Shown here piece after piece: positions 1 to 12,608 of a stretch of 64,000 nt of DNA. Every line of letters starts with the position of its first letter. The first letter of the stretch is position 1. Origin of the DNA: Caldimonas caldifontis (GTDB lineage Bacteria > Pseudomonadota > Gammaproteobacteria > Burkholderiales > Burkholderiaceae_C); NCBI RefSeq assembly GCF_002930615.1, contig NZ_PSNX01000007.1, forward strand, positions 62,001 through 126,000. Reading direction: 5' to 3'. Position numbers and translations under genes: made by a program. The notes under the pieces are model-generated. The model made no database searches. It saw only the letters and a list, made by a program, of their open reading frames with translations, and had not been told where the DNA came from.

Positions 1-99
1 CTGGGCACGCTGTACCTGTTCACGCTGATCGGGCTGGTGACCAAGCTCATCAGCGACCTGTGCTATGTCTGGGTGGACCCGCGTGTCAAATTCGACTGA
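1..99 (+). CDS. yejB: Peptide ABC transporter permease YejB, C-terminal end (partial)
   Basis: Only the last 32 codons are in the window; the frame is open from base 1 and stops with TGA at 97-99. The residues form a final membrane helix followed by a tail ending DPRVKFD, which resembles the end of YejB/DppB-type inner-membrane permeases, where a D-P-R motif close to the C terminus is usual. The gene overlaps the next permease gene, as yejB and yejE do in the yejABEF peptide/microcin C import operon. The assignment rests mainly on the neighbours, because so little of the protein is visible. Confidence 0.75.
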   Translation: MGTLYLFTLIGLVTKLISDLCYVWVDPRVKFD

Positions 100-1198
100 A
101 TCCCTGCACGCCATCGCGGCCTCGAACAGCCCGTCGCGGCGGGCCTGGCGGCGCTTCCGCCGCAACCGGCTCGGGTACTGGAGCCTGGTGATCTTCTGCA
201 CCCTGGTGGTGCTGAGCCTCTTTGCCGAGGTGCTGTCGAACGACAAGCCCCTGCTGGTGCGCTATGAGGGCCAGCTCTATGTGCCGCTGATCCATGACTA
301 TCCCGAGACGGTGTTCGGCGGCGACTTCGAGACGCCCACCGACTACCTCGACCCCTTCATCCGCGAGCAACTGACCCAAGGCGACAACTGGGCGGTGTAT
401 CCGCTGAACCCCTACGGTTCGCGCACCATCAACTACTTTGCCAAGGAGCCCAATCCTTCAGGCCCGTCGCGTGACAACTGGTTCGGCACCGACGACCGCG
501 GCCGCGACATGCTGGCCCAGCTGATCTATGGCTTTCGCGTGAGCGTGCTGTTCGCGCTGGCACTCACCGCCATCGGTGTGGTGCTGGGCGTGGTGGCCGG
601 GGCGGTGCAAGGCTTCTTCGGTGGGCGCATCGACCTGACGATGCAGCGCCTCATCGAGATCTGGGCTGCCATGCCCGAGCTCTACCTGCTGATCATCTTC
701 AGTGCCATGTTTGCACCCAGCCTCGGGCTGCTGCTGGTGCTGCTCAGCCTGTTCGGCTGGATGGGACTGTCGGACTACGTGCGCGCCGAATTCCTGCGCA
801 ACCGGCAGATGGACTATGTGCGCTCGGCCCGCGCGCTGGGCGTGAGCAACGCCCAGATCATCTGGCGCCACATCCTGCCCAACAGCCTGACGCCGGTGGT
901 GACCTTCCTGCCTTTCCGCATGAGTGCAGCCATCCTGGCACTGACCTCGCTCGACTTCCTGGGTCTCGGTGTGCCGCCCGACACGCCGTCGCTGGGCCAG
1001 TTGCTCAGCCAGGGCAAGGCCAACATCGATGCGTGGTGGATCTCGCTGTCCACCTTCGGGGTGCTGGTGCTGACCCTGCTGCTGCTGACGTTCATGGGTG
1101 ACGCCCTGCGCAATGCGCTCGACCCGCGCACCCCCGACCCCCCGGAGCCGCAAGCCAAACGTCCGGTGAGCGTGCCGGCGAAGGAGGCCAAGGCATGA
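83..1198 (+). CDS. yejE: Peptide ABC transporter permease YejE
   Basis: This is the second inner-membrane permease of an oligopeptide importer of the Yej family, which in enterobacteria takes up microcin C and other peptides. The N-terminal part has a cytoplasmic Arg-rich segment (RRAWRRFRRNRLGYWS), a first membrane helix and a long periplasmic stretch. The permease core follows, with GTDDRGRDML and the EAA-type loop RSARALGVSNAQIIWRHILP that contacts the ATPase. I chose the GTG at 83 (371 residues) because GGTGGA lies just before it; an ATG at 65 would give 377 residues and a longer overlap with yejB. The stop overlaps the start of yejF by four bases, so translation is probably coupled. Confidence 0.88.
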   Translation: MSNSTESLHAIAASNSPSRRAWRRFRRNRLGYWSLVIFCTLVVLSLFAEVLSNDKPLLVRYEGQLYVPLIHDYPETVFGGDFETPTDYLDPFIREQLTQGDNWAVYPLNPYGSRTINYFAKEPNPSGPSRDNWFGTDDRGRDMLAQLIYGFRVSVLFALALTAIGVVLGVVAGAVQGFFGGRIDLTMQRLIEIWAAMPELYLLIIFSAMFAPSLGLLLVLLSLFGWMGLSDYVRAEFLRNRQMDYVRSARALGVSNAQIIWRHILPNSLTPVVTFLPFRMSAAILALTSLDFLGLGVPPDTPSLGQLLSQGKANIDAWWISLSTFGVLVLTLLLLTFMGDALRNALDPRTPDPPEPQAKRPVSVPAKEAKA

Positions 1199-2820
1199 GC
1201 GAGCGGCTTCTGGATGCGCGCGGCCTGCGCGTGAGTTTTGGCGGCAAGGAGGTGGTCCACGGTGTGGACCTGCACCTGAAGCCCGGTGAAAAGCTGGCGC
1301 TCGTGGGCGAGTCCGGCTCGGGCAAGACGGTCACGGCACTGAGCCTGCTGCGCCTGCTGCCCTCGGCCCAGGTGGAAGGGCAGGCCTGGCTGCACGGACC
1401 GGGCGGCACCCGGCGCGACCTGATGGCCCTGAGCGAACGGGAGCTGCGCGGCATCCGCGGCGAGGACGTGGCCGTGATCTTCCAGGAGCCGATGACCGCG
1501 CTCAACCCGCTCTACACCGTGGGCAACCAGATCGTCGAAGTGCTGCAGCTCAAGAAGGGCCTGAGCCCCGCCCAGGCCTGGGCGCGTGCGGTGCAGTTGC
1601 TGGCCGACACCGGCATCCCCGAGCCCGAGCGTCGCGCACGCGCCTACCCCCACCAGCTCTCGGGCGGGCAGCGGCAGCGCGCGATGATCGCGATGGCGCT
1701 GGCGGGCGAGCCACGCCTGCTGCTGGCCGACGAGCCCACCACGGCGCTCGACGTGACCTTGCGTGGCCAGATCCTCGAGCTGCTGGACGAGCTGCAGCGA
1801 CAGCGCGGCATGGCCGTGCTGATGATCACCCACGACCTCAACCTCGTGCGTCGCTTTGCCGACCGCGTGGCCGTGATGGAAAACGGCCACCTCGTCGAGG
1901 AAGGCCCGGTGGCGACGGTGTTCGGGAACCCTCAGCACCCCTACACCCGCAAGCTCATCGACAGCCGCCCCGAGCGCAACGTGGTGGACGCCGATCCGTC
2001 GCTGCCGGCCGAGGGAGGCCTGCTGCGCACCGAGGGCCTCCAGGTGGTCTATCCGATCCCTCTGCCGGGCTTGCGGGGCTGGTTCCGCAAGGGCGAGTTC
2101 GTGGCTGTGAAGGGAGCGGACCTCGCCCTCGCACCCCGTCAGACCCTGGGCGTGATCGGCGAATCGGGCTCGGGCAAGTCCACCCTGGCGCTGGCCGTGC
2201 TGGGGTTGCTGCCCAGCCGAGGCCGCTTGCAGCTGGATGGCAAGGCCTGGCAGGGCTCGCAGCGGGCGGATCTTCCCTTGCGGCGCGTGGCGCAGGTGGT
2301 CTTCCAGGACCCGTTCTCGTCCCTGTCGCCGCGCATGACGGTGGAAGAGCTGGTGGGCGAGGGCATGCTGGTGCACGAGCCGCGCCTGGACCTGTCGGCG
2401 CGCCGGGCGCGCGTGCGCGAGGTGCTGGCGGATGTGGGCCTGACCGAGGCCCAGTTCCCGGGCCTGCTGGCGCGCTATCCCCATGAGTTTTCGGGCGGGC
2501 AACGCCAGCGCCTGGCGATCGCGCGCGCCCTGGTCGTGCGCCCGCAGCTGCTGGTGCTGGACGAACCCACCAGCGCGCTCGATGTGACCATCCAGAAGCA
2601 GGTGCTGGGCCTGCTGCAGCGCCTGCAGCGCGAGCACGGCCTGGCCTACCTGCTGATCACCCACGATGTGGACGTGATCCGCGCCATGGCCCATCGCGTC
2701 ATCGTGATGAAGGACGGCGAGGTGGTGGAGGCGGGCGAGATGCACGAGGTGCTGGATGCCCCGCAACACCCCTACACCCAGCGGCTCGTGGCCGCAGCCA
2801 CCGTGCCCGACCCGGCCTGA
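1195..2820 (+). CDS. yejF: Peptide ABC transporter, fused double ATPase YejF
   Basis: This 541-residue protein carries two complete ABC ATPase domains in one chain, the architecture of YejF. The first Walker A (GESGSGKT) is at residues 38-45 and the second (GESGSGKS) at 322-329; each half has an LSGGQ/FSGGQ signature and a Walker B (LLADEPT, LVLDEPT). Each half is followed by an oligopeptide-type C-terminal motif (NPQHPYTRKL, APQHPYTQRL). It would power peptide uptake through the YejB/YejE channel from the cytoplasmic face. The ATG overlaps the yejE stop (ATGA). The gene ends 25 bases before the convergent imuA-like gene. No binding protein (yejA) is visible; it would lie upstream of the window. 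Confidence 0.92.
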   Translation: MSERLLDARGLRVSFGGKEVVHGVDLHLKPGEKLALVGESGSGKTVTALSLLRLLPSAQVEGQAWLHGPGGTRRDLMALSERELRGIRGEDVAVIFQEPMTALNPLYTVGNQIVEVLQLKKGLSPAQAWARAVQLLADTGIPEPERRARAYPHQLSGGQRQRAMIAMALAGEPRLLLADEPTTALDVTLRGQILELLDELQRQRGMAVLMITHDLNLVRRFADRVAVMENGHLVEEGPVATVFGNPQHPYTRKLIDSRPERNVVDADPSLPAEGGLLRTEGLQVVYPIPLPGLRGWFRKGEFVAVKGADLALAPRQTLGVIGESGSGKSTLALAVLGLLPSRGRLQLDGKAWQGSQRADLPLRRVAQVVFQDPFSSLSPRMTVEELVGEGMLVHEPRLDLSARRARVREVLADVGLTEAQFPGLLARYPHEFSGGQRQRLAIARALVVRPQLLVLDEPTSALDVTIQKQVLGLLQRLQREHGLAYLLITHDVDVIRAMAHRVIVMKDGEVVEAGEMHEVLDAPQHPYTQRLVAAATVPDPA

Positions 2821-2851
2821 ACCCGGGGCGGGCGCTCGGGCCGATTCAGGC
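2815..2851. repeat. Inverted repeat spanning the yejF/imuA stop codons
   Basis: GCCTGA at 2815-2820 is matched by TCAGGC at 2846-2851. Both arms contain the stop codons of the two convergent genes, and the 25-base loop is very GC-rich. It could form a shared terminator hairpin, but no T-tract follows on either strand. Confidence 0.35.
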
Positions 2852-3625
2852 AGCCAGGGGCCAGCCCTGTGCTTCCCGCCGGGCCAGGCGATCGAGCTCG
2901 TCGCACACCTGGGCCAGGGTGCCGCACAGGGCCGTGCGGCGCCGATCGGCCGGATCGACCACGACCTTCAGGCCGGAGGGCGTGGCCAGCGTGGCCGGCG
3001 CCCGCGCAGCCGCCTCGTCCTGCAGCGACACCCGCACCAGCACGGCGGCCGCGCTGGCCGGCGTCTGCACGCGCACATCCCAGTGCCGGCCCCGGCCGGG
3101 CAGCAGGCCCAGGCGGACATCGGCCGGGCTGTCGTCCCAGCGCGTCACGGCCGGACGCACCAGCATCACATGGCCGGCATGGCGCCGGGTGGCCCGCGTG
3201 AGGGCGCGCCAGGCAGGGGCTGTCATCTCCTGAGCCCACAGCAGCAGCAGGCCGCCGGGGTGGGCCTGGAGCCACTGGATGCCGGCCTCGACGACGGCCT
3301 GGGGGTCGGGGCCGGGCCAGCAGCAGGTGAGGTGCTCATCCAACGATGACAGCCAAGGGTCCTGAGGCAGGCTGCGTGGCGGCTGGACCAAGGCGAGGGC
3401 CTGACCCTGGCTCACGCCACGCCGGACGGCCTCGCCCAGCAGCCGCCACTCTGCGTCGCCCGCCTGGGGGCTGCAGACTTCCACCACTTGCCCGGCCCGC
3501 CAGCCTCCATCGGGCAAGGCGGCATCCAGACGGGCATGGCCGGTGGGCAGACAGCGTGGGGTGGCGGGGCTGGGCTGCGACAACATGCGCTGCCACCAGG
3601 ACGTGGGGAAAGAAGCGTCGTTCAT
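2846..3625 (-). CDS. imuA: ImuA-like translesion synthesis accessory protein
   Basis: The 259-residue product resembles ImuA (SulA/RecA-like), which works with ImuB and the error-prone polymerase DnaE2 in SOS mutagenesis. Supporting features are an early TGHARLDAALPDGGW segment, a central hydrophobic strand (GGLLLLWAQEM) and the family-like SPADVRLGLLPG stretch. There is no clear Walker A, which fits ImuA. The ATG at 3625 is preferred over the one at 3631 because GGAG sits six bases before it. It lies downstream of lexA on the same strand, as in many betaproteobacteria, but imuB and dnaE2 do not follow: the next gene is the convergent yejF. The identification is by remembered family likeness and is fairly, not fully, certain. 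Confidence 0.68.
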   Translation of the reverse strand: MNDASFPTSWWQRMLSQPSPATPRCLPTGHARLDAALPDGGWRAGQVVEVCSPQAGDAEWRLLGEAVRRGVSQGQALALVQPPRSLPQDPWLSSLDEHLTCCWPGPDPQAVVEAGIQWLQAHPGGLLLLWAQEMTAPAWRALTRATRRHAGHVMLVRPAVTRWDDSPADVRLGLLPGRGRHWDVRVQTPASAAAVLVRVSLQDEAAARAPATLATPSGLKVVVDPADRRRTALCGTLAQVCDELDRLARREAQGWPLAA

Positions 3626-3679
3626 GTCCATCTCCGAAGATCAACAAACCACATGACATTCGGCAGGATTGGGACAGGG

Positions 3680-3741
3680 GCGCTGCCGGAGGCAGCGCGG
3701 GCCGGGCTGCAGGGCCTGTGCGGAAAGGGCTCCTTCCGCAC
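3680..3741. other. Two stem-loops between lexA and imuA
   Basis: GCGCTGCC (3680-3687) pairs with GGCAGCGC (3691-3698) around a three-base loop, and GTGCGGAA (3718-3725) pairs with TTCCGCAC (3734-3741). Neither is followed by a T-run on the minus strand, so they look like processing or attenuation hairpins in a lexA-imuA transcript rather than full terminators. I found no LexA box between these hairpins and imuA. Confidence 0.4.
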
Positions 3742-3779
3742 CTGCGCCTACCACCTGCAACCGACCGGAAAACGACGGG

Positions 3780-4460
3780 TTACATCAGCATGGTGTTGCG
3801 GATGAGGCCCACGGCAATGCCTTCGAGCTCGAAGTCCTGGCCCGGCTCGACGACGAGGGTGGGGTAGTCGGGGTTCTCGGCCACCAGTTCGATGTGGCCG
3901 CGCTGGCGCCGCAGGCGCTTGACGGTGACCTCGTCACCCAGGCGGGCCACGACGATCTGCCCGCTCTTGGCCTCGCGTGTGGCCTGCACGGCGAGCAAGT
4001 CGCCATCGAGGATGCCGGCGTCGCGCATGCTCATGCCGCGCACCTTGAGCAGGAAGTCGGGCTTGCGCTGGAACATGCTGGCTTCGACGTGATAGGTCTG
4101 GTCCACGTGCTCCTGCGCCAGGATGGGGCTGCCGGCTGCCACGCGGCCCACCAGCGGCAGGGCCAGCTGGGCCAGGCCGGGCAAGGGCAGGCTGAACTGC
4201 TTGATGCGTGACTCGGCCAGCGTGCGCAATGTGTCAGACTTCAACCGGATGCCACGCGAGGTGCCTCCCACCAGCTCGATCACCCCCTTGCGGGCCAGGG
4301 CCTGGAGATGTTCCTCGGCGGCATTGGCCGAGCGGAAACCAAGCTCGGCAGCGATCTCGGCCCGGGTGGGGGGCGCGCCGGTGCGTTCGATGGCGCTTTG
4401 TATGAGTTCCAGGATCTGCTGCTGGCGCGCCGTGAGCTTGGGGGTCTCGAACATGTCCAT
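3780..4460 (-). CDS. lexA: SOS transcriptional repressor LexA
   Basis: LexA represses DNA-damage genes and cleaves itself when RecA filaments form. The 226-residue protein has the winged-helix DNA-binding domain (residues 1-75) with recognition segment [20 protein letters not shown]. The cleavage site is Ala109-Gly110 (RVAAGSP), with catalytic Ser144 (RGMSM) and Lys181 (VTVKRL). The spacings Gly-to-Ser 34 and Ser-to-Lys 37 match the E. coli protein. I start at the ATG at 4460 (MDMFETPKL); the frame stays open far upstream but would run through the operator and into asparaginase. A promoter and two tandem LexA boxes lie upstream, so it should be autoregulated. An imuA-like gene follows. Confidence 0.96.
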   Translation of the reverse strand: MDMFETPKLTARQQQILELIQSAIERTGAPPTRAEIAAELGFRSANAAEEHLQALARKGVIELVGGTSRGIRLKSDTLRTLAESRIKQFSLPLPGLAQLALPLVGRVAAGSPILAQEHVDQTYHVEASMFQRKPDFLLKVRGMSMRDAGILDGDLLAVQATREAKSGQIVVARLGDEVTVKRLRRQRGHIELVAENPDYPTLVVEPGQDFELEGIAVGLIRNTMLM

Positions 4461-4504
4461 GGGCTGTGGATCCGGTGAGTGGGCGATGCGTTGGCCAGGG
4501 AATA

Positions 4505-4539
4505 CTGTCTGCGCATCCAGTGACTGTATTTTTATCCAG
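4505..4539. promoter_or_regulatory. Two tandem LexA (SOS) boxes
   Basis: CTGT-N8-CCAG occurs at 4505-4520 and again at 4524-4539, separated by three bases; the outer context of the first is TACTGT...CAGT. Each differs from the LexA consensus CTGT-N8-ACAG by one base. Tandem boxes in front of lexA are typical of autoregulated lexA genes. The pair ends 11 bases before the divergent asparaginase ATG, so that gene may also be affected. Confidence 0.85.
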
Positions 4540-4556
4540 CTTTGAAAAAAATGCAA
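4529..4556 (-). promoter_or_regulatory. Probable lexA promoter
   Basis: On the minus strand a -35-like TTGCAT (4551-4556) is separated by 16 bases from a -10-like TAAAAA (4529-4534). The -10 lies inside the second LexA box, the arrangement expected for repression by promoter occlusion. The -35 overlaps the ATG of the divergent asparaginase gene. Confidence 0.5.
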
Positions 4557-5492
4557 AACAAGGTGCAACGGGTGGTGGTCATTGGGACCGGTGGCACGAT
4601 CGCCGGCACGGCGGCCAGCGCGGCTGACCACACCGGCTATACGGCGGCCCAGATCGGCGTGGCCCAGCTGGTGGCGGCCGTCCCGCCCCTGGGCGAGCGG
4701 GCATTGGAGCTGGTCCAGCTGGCCCAGGTGGACAGCAAGGACATGGGCTTCGAGGTGTGGCGCGATCTGGCCCGGGCCGTGCAGACGGCCCTCGCGCGGC
4801 CCGACGTGGCCGGTGTGGTCGTCACCCATGGCACCGACACCCTGGAGGAAACCGCCTGGTTCCTGCAGGCGGTGCTGGCGCCGGCCAAGCCGGTGGTGCT
4901 GACGGCGGCGATGCGTCCGGCCACGGCACTCTCAGCCGATGGGCCGCAGAACCTGGCCGATGCGGTGATGGTGGCGGCCTGGCCGCAGGCGCGGGGCGTG
5001 GTGGCCGTGCTGTCGGGCCGGGTGCACGGGGCGGCCGACGTGCGCAAGGCCCACACCTACCGGGTGGATGCCTTCGATTCAGGCGATGCTGGGCCCGTGG
5101 CGCTGGTTGAGGAAGGGCGGCTGCGCCTGCTGAGGGCGTGGCCGCATGGGACGGCGATGGGCCTGGACCGCGTCCTGGCCATGGACCCCGCCCTGTGGCC
5201 CTGGGTGGAGATCCTCACCAGCGGAGCCGGGGCCCGTGCTGATGCGGTGCGGGCCCTGGTGGACGCTGGCGTGAAGGGCCTGGTGGTGGCCGGTACCGGC
5301 AACGGCACCATCCATGTGGCCCTGGAAGCCGCCTTGGCCGAGGCGCAGGCGCAGGGCGTGACGGTGTGGCGTGCGAGCCGCTGCGGCATGGGGCCGGTGC
5401 TCGGCGAGCATCCGCGGGGCTGGGCTTCGGCCGGGGCCTTCACCCCGGCCAAGGCCCGCGTGGCGATGATGCTGGAACTGATGCAGGCCTGA
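4551..5492 (+). CDS. L-asparaginase (type I/II family)
   Basis: Predicted to hydrolyse asparagine to aspartate and ammonia. The 313-residue protein has the N-terminal catalytic motif TGGTIAG (13-19) with the nucleophilic Thr, and the second motif [13 protein letters not shown] (93-) with the Thr-Asp pair. No convincing signal peptide precedes the first strand (RVVVIGTGG), so it may be cytoplasmic. An in-frame TTG at 4542 is possible, but ATG 4551 gives the standard N terminus. The ribosome-binding site is weak. The gene is divergent from lexA, and the two LexA boxes end just before its start. Its stop and that of the convergent ohr gene lie in an inverted repeat. Confidence 0.88.
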   Translation: MQNKVQRVVVIGTGGTIAGTAASAADHTGYTAAQIGVAQLVAAVPPLGERALELVQLAQVDSKDMGFEVWRDLARAVQTALARPDVAGVVVTHGTDTLEETAWFLQAVLAPAKPVVLTAAMRPATALSADGPQNLADAVMVAAWPQARGVVAVLSGRVHGAADVRKAHTYRVDAFDSGDAGPVALVEEGRLRLLRAWPHGTAMGLDRVLAMDPALWPWVEILTSGAGARADAVRALVDAGVKGLVVAGTGNGTIHVALEAALAEAQAQGVTVWRASRCGMGPVLGEHPRGWASAGAFTPAKARVAMMLELMQA

Positions 5493-5501
5493 GCCCGCCG
5501 C

Positions 5502-5505
<4 letters not shown>
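5489..5505. repeat. Inverted repeat over the asparaginase/ohr stop codons
   Basis: CTGAGC (5489-5494) and GCTCAG (5500-5505) flank a five-base loop. The arms include the TGA stop of the plus-strand gene and the TGA stop (read as TCA) of the minus-strand gene. It can form a short hairpin in both transcripts; no T-tract follows. Confidence 0.5.
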
Positions 5506-5927
<422 letters not shown>

Positions 5928-5964
5928 GGTCTGCCTTTCAGGAGTGGTTGGCGGGTGGTCAGGG

Positions 5965-6468
5965 TCAGGCTGCGCGCCGGGTGGAGGGCGCCACCGGGGA
6001 AGGGGCGGGGTGCAGGCTCAGGCGCTGGCGCAAGCCATGCAGGCGCTGGCGCAGGTCGGCGATCTCGCTCAGGTCGCATTGGGTGGCGCAGGCCACCTCC
6101 AGCGGAACCTGGGCCGCCGCCTCACGCAGGGCCCGGCCTTGGGGCGTGAGCTGCACCCTCACGCGGCGCTCGTCACGCGCGTCGCGTTGGCGCTCGACCA
6201 GACCCGCAGCCTGCAATCGCTTGAGCAAAGGGGTGAGGGTGCCGGAATCGAGGAACAGCCGCTCGCCCAGTTCGCCCACGGTTTGCTCACCATGCTCCCA
6301 CAGCACCAGCATCACCAGGTACTGGGGATACGTCAGTCCCAGCCGGTCCAGCAGGGGCTTGTAGAGCTTGGTCATGGCCAGCGACGTGGCATACAAGGCA
6401 AAGCACAGCTGGTTGTCGAGCTGCAGCAGGGCCTGAGTGTCGTTGGCAGGAGGGGTGGAGCGAATCAT
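5965..6468 (-). CDS. ohrR: MarR-family organic peroxide sensor OhrR
   Basis: OhrR represses ohr until its reactive cysteine is oxidised by organic hydroperoxides. The 167-residue product has the sensor Cys22 in [10 protein letters not shown], the same position as in Xanthomonas OhrR, and a winged-helix domain ([18 protein letters not shown] through [18 protein letters not shown]). That cysteine position supports the ATG at 6468 rather than the upstream TTG at 6489. A promoter with an embedded palindrome ends about eight bases before this ATG, and no Shine-Dalgarno sequence is present, so the mRNA may be leaderless. ohr follows after 37 bases. Confidence 0.93.
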   Translation of the reverse strand: MIRSTPPANDTQALLQLDNQLCFALYATSLAMTKLYKPLLDRLGLTYPQYLVMLVLWEHGEQTVGELGERLFLDSGTLTPLLKRLQAAGLVERQRDARDERRVRVQLTPQGRALREAAAQVPLEVACATQCDLSEIADLRQRLHGLRQRLSLHPAPSPVAPSTRRAA

Positions 6469-6475
6469 GAGGAGA

Positions 6476-6504
6476 ACTATAATGCACAATTAAATTGTGT
6501 GCAA
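6476..6504 (-). promoter_or_regulatory. ohrR promoter with OhrR-type operator
   Basis: On the minus strand TTGCAC (6499-6504) is followed after exactly 17 bases by TATAGT (6476-6481), a near-consensus sigma-70 promoter. The spacer and part of the -35 are occupied by a perfect 15-base palindrome, CACAATT-A-AATTGTG at 6485-6499, which resembles known OhrR operators rich in AATTG. Binding there would block RNA polymerase. Confidence 0.75.
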
Positions 6505-6548
6505 GATAGTTTGTTCAGCAAATCTTGCCGGGCAAGGCTCGCCGCAGG

Positions 6549-8479
6549 TCAGGACGCCAATTGCTCCAGGGTTTCGCTGACTTCGAGCCACCGGGATTCC
6601 AGTTGCTCGAGCTGTTCTGCGATGTCCTTGAGCCGCCGGCCTTGCTGGGCCCAGAGGTCCGGCGAGCCTTCGCCACTGGCCAGCGCGGTTTCCAAGGCAA
6701 GCTTTTCCTGGTTCAGCGCCGCCAGCTGAGTGTCGAGCGCAGCGAGTTCTTTCTTCAGTGGCCGGGCTTGGTCCAGGCGCTGCTGGCGTTCGGGGTCGCG
6801 CCGGTCCGGGCGTGCCGGCTTGGCCACGGGGGCGGGCGTCACGACAGGCACGGGGTTGGCCGCCACCTTCTGCGCCTGGGCCCGTTCGCGGCTCTGATCC
6901 AGCAGCCAGCGCTGGTAGTCGTCCAGGTCGCCGTCGAAGGGGGCCACACCCCCTTGGGCCACCAGCCAGAACTCGTCACAGACCTCGCGCAGCAGGGCGC
7001 GGTCGTGGCTGACCAGCATCACCGTGCCCTCGAACTCGTTGAGGGCCATGCTGAGCGCTTCGCGGGTGGTGAGATCGAGGTGGTTGGTGGGCTCGTCCAA
7101 CAGCAGCAGGTTGGGGCGCTGCCACACCAGCATGGCCAGCACCAGCCGGGCCTTCTCGCCGCCGCTCATGCTGCCCACGGGCTGCATCACCATGTCGCCC
7201 ACGAAGCGGAACTGGCCGAGGAAGTCGCGCAGCTCCTGCTCGCGGGCCTGGGGACCGACGTCACGCGCGAGCCGGATCATGTGCTGCAGCGGGTGGTCGG
7301 CGAGGTGCAGGACGTCCAGCTCCTGCTGGGCAAAGTAACCGATCGCCAGACCCTTGCCTTCGGTGATGTGGCCGGACAGCAGCGGCAGGGTGCGCGCGAT
7401 GGTCTTGACCAGCGTCGATTTGCCCTGGCCGTTGGCGCCGAGGATGCCGATGCGCTGGCCGGCCAGCACGGAGCGGTTCACGTCGTGCAGGATGAGCGTA
7501 TCGCCCTCGGGGTTGCGGTAGCCCACGCCCGCGCCGTCGAGCACCAGCATGGGGTTGGGCAGATTGGCCGGCTCGCGGAACTCAAAGTGGAAGTCGGCCG
7601 CGGTGAGCACGGGCGCGAGCTTTTCCATGCGGGCCAGGGCCTTGACGCGGCTTTGCGCCTGGCGGGCCTTGCTGGCCTTGGCCTTGAAGCGTTCGATGAA
7701 GCGCGCGAGCTGGGCGATGCGCTCCTGCTGGCGCTCGAAGGCGGCCTGCTGCTGGCTCATGCGCTCGGCGCGCATCTCCTCGAAACGGGTGTAGTTGCCC
7801 CCATAGCGGGTCAGGCGGGCGTCTTCCAGGTGCACGGTCACGCGTGTGACTGCATCGAGGAATTCGCGGTCGTGGCTGATGATGAGCAGGGTGCCTTCGA
7901 AGCGTTGCAGCCAGGCCTCCAGCCAGACCAGCGCGTCGAGGTCCAGGTGGTTGGTGGGCTCGTCCAGCAGCATCAGGTCGGCGGGGCACATCAGCGCGCG
8001 CGCCAGTTGCAGGCGCATGCGCCAACCGCCGGAGAAGCTGTTCACCGGGGCATCGAGCTGGCTGGTGACGAAACCCAGGCCCAGCAGCAGGGCCTGGGCG
8101 CGGGCGCGCGCATCAAAGCCGCCGGCCTGATCGATCTGGTGGTGGGCCTCGGCGATGGCCATGCCGTCGTCGGCGGCCTCGGCCTCGGCCAGCGCGGCGT
8201 GTGCGGCCATCAGCACGCGGTCGCCGGCCAGCACGAAGTCGGTGGCGCCCTCATCCGTGTCGGGCATGTCCTGGGCCACCTCGGCCACCTGCCAGTGAGC
8301 GGGCACCTCCACATCGCCGGTGTCCGCTTGCAGCTTGCCGGTGAGCAGCGCAAAGAGGGAGGACTTGCCGGCACCGTTGCGGCCCACCAGGCCGACCTTC
8401 TCGCCGGGGTTGAGGGTGAGGGAGGCCCCTTCGAGCACGACCTTCGTGCCGCGCCGCAGGGTGAGGTTCTTGAGCTGGA

Positions 8480-8483
<4 letters not shown>
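6549..8483 (-). CDS. ABC-F family ATPase (YheS/Uup type)
   Basis: A soluble protein of 644 residues with two ABC ATPase domains and no membrane segments, so not a transporter. ABC-F proteins bind the ribosomal E site and help stalled or difficult translation. The first Walker A (GRNGAGKS) is at residues 34-41 and the second (GANGQGKS) lies in the second half. Signatures FSGGWRMRLQLARAL and MSGGEKARLVLAML are present, with the charged linker between domains (QERIAQLARFIERFKAKASK). A C-terminal region with many Gln, Leu and Glu residues may form a coiled coil. The start overlaps the end of prmB by four bases, so the two genes are likely translationally coupled. Confidence 0.9.
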
Positions 8484-11719
<3,236 letters not shown>

Positions 11720-11758
11720 CCTCCTCGTTGTGGGTGTGTCGGGCCTGCCGGATGCGCC

Positions 11759-12589
11759 TCAGGCGCGCAGCAGTTCGTTGATGCTGGTCTTGGAGCGGGT
11801 CTGGGCGTCCACGCGCTTGACGATCACCGCAGCATACAGGCTGTAGGGCTGCCCGGCGGCGGTGGTCTTGGGCAGGTTGCCGCTCACCACCACCGAACCG
11901 GCCGGCACGCGGCCGTAGGTGATCTCGCCCGTCTCGCGGTTGAAGATGGGCGTGCTCTGGCCCAGGTACACGCCCATGCCCAGCACGGAGTTCTCTTCCA
12001 CGATCACGCCTTCGACCACTTCGGAGCGGGCGCCGATGAAGCAGTTGTCCTCGATGATGGTCGGGTTGGCTTGCAGGGGTTCGAGCACGCCGCCGATGCC
12101 CACACCACCGGAGAGGTGCACGTTCTTGCCGATCTGGGCGCACGAGCCCACGGTGGCCCAGGTGTCGACCATGGTGCCTTCGTCCACATAGGCGCCGATG
12201 TTGACGTAGGAGGGCATCAGCACCACGTTCCTGGCGATGAAGCTGCCGCGGCGGGCGACGGCCGGGGGCACCACCCGCACACCGGTGGCACGCATCTCGT
12301 CTTCGCTCAAGTGGGCGAACTTGGTCTGTACCTTGTCGAAGAAGCCCAGGTCACCCGCGCGCATGGGCTGGTTGTCGTGCAGGCGGAAGCTCAGCAGCAC
12401 CGCCTTCTTGACCCACTGGTGCGTGGTCCAGGCGCCATCGATCTTTTCGGCCACGCGCAGGCGGCCCTTGTTCAGGTCGGCAATCACCGCTTCGACGGCT
12501 TCGCGCACCTCGGGGGCGGCAGCGGAGGGCGACAGGGCGGCGCGGTCGTCCCAGGCCTGGTTGATGACGGCTTCGAGGGCTTGGCTCAT
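11759..12589 (-). CDS. dapD: Tetrahydrodipicolinate N-succinyltransferase DapD
   Basis: Transfers succinyl from succinyl-CoA to tetrahydrodipicolinate, the first step of the succinylase branch of diaminopimelate synthesis. The 276-residue product has an N-terminal helical domain, then left-handed beta-helix hexapeptide repeats ([39 protein letters not shown]) and the C-terminal segment [10 protein letters not shown]. The ATG at 12589 ([15 protein letters not shown]) gives the standard family start; the longer open frame overlaps dapC. It is 19 bases downstream of dapC and 39 bases upstream of pilU. Confidence 0.96.
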   Translation of the reverse strand: MSQALEAVINQAWDDRAALSPSAAAPEVREAVEAVIADLNKGRLRVAEKIDGAWTTHQWVKKAVLLSFRLHDNQPMRAGDLGFFDKVQTKFAHLSEDEMRATGVRVVPPAVARRGSFIARNVVLMPSYVNIGAYVDEGTMVDTWATVGSCAQIGKNVHLSGGVGIGGVLEPLQANPTIIEDNCFIGARSEVVEGVIVEENSVLGMGVYLGQSTPIFNRETGEITYGRVPAGSVVVSGNLPKTTAAGQPYSLYAAVIVKRVDAQTRSKTSINELLRA

Positions 12590-12608
12590 GGAGTCGGTAG
12601 GTTGAAGG

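Noticed and set aside
814-2769. Long open frame antisense to yejF
   Set aside because: It lies opposite a clear double ATPase and encodes His/Gln/Arg-rich sequence with no domain, as expected for antisense frames in GC-rich DNA.
4461-4829. N-terminal extension of LexA
   Set aside because: The extra residues cross the LexA operator and the asparaginase gene and are absent from the family.
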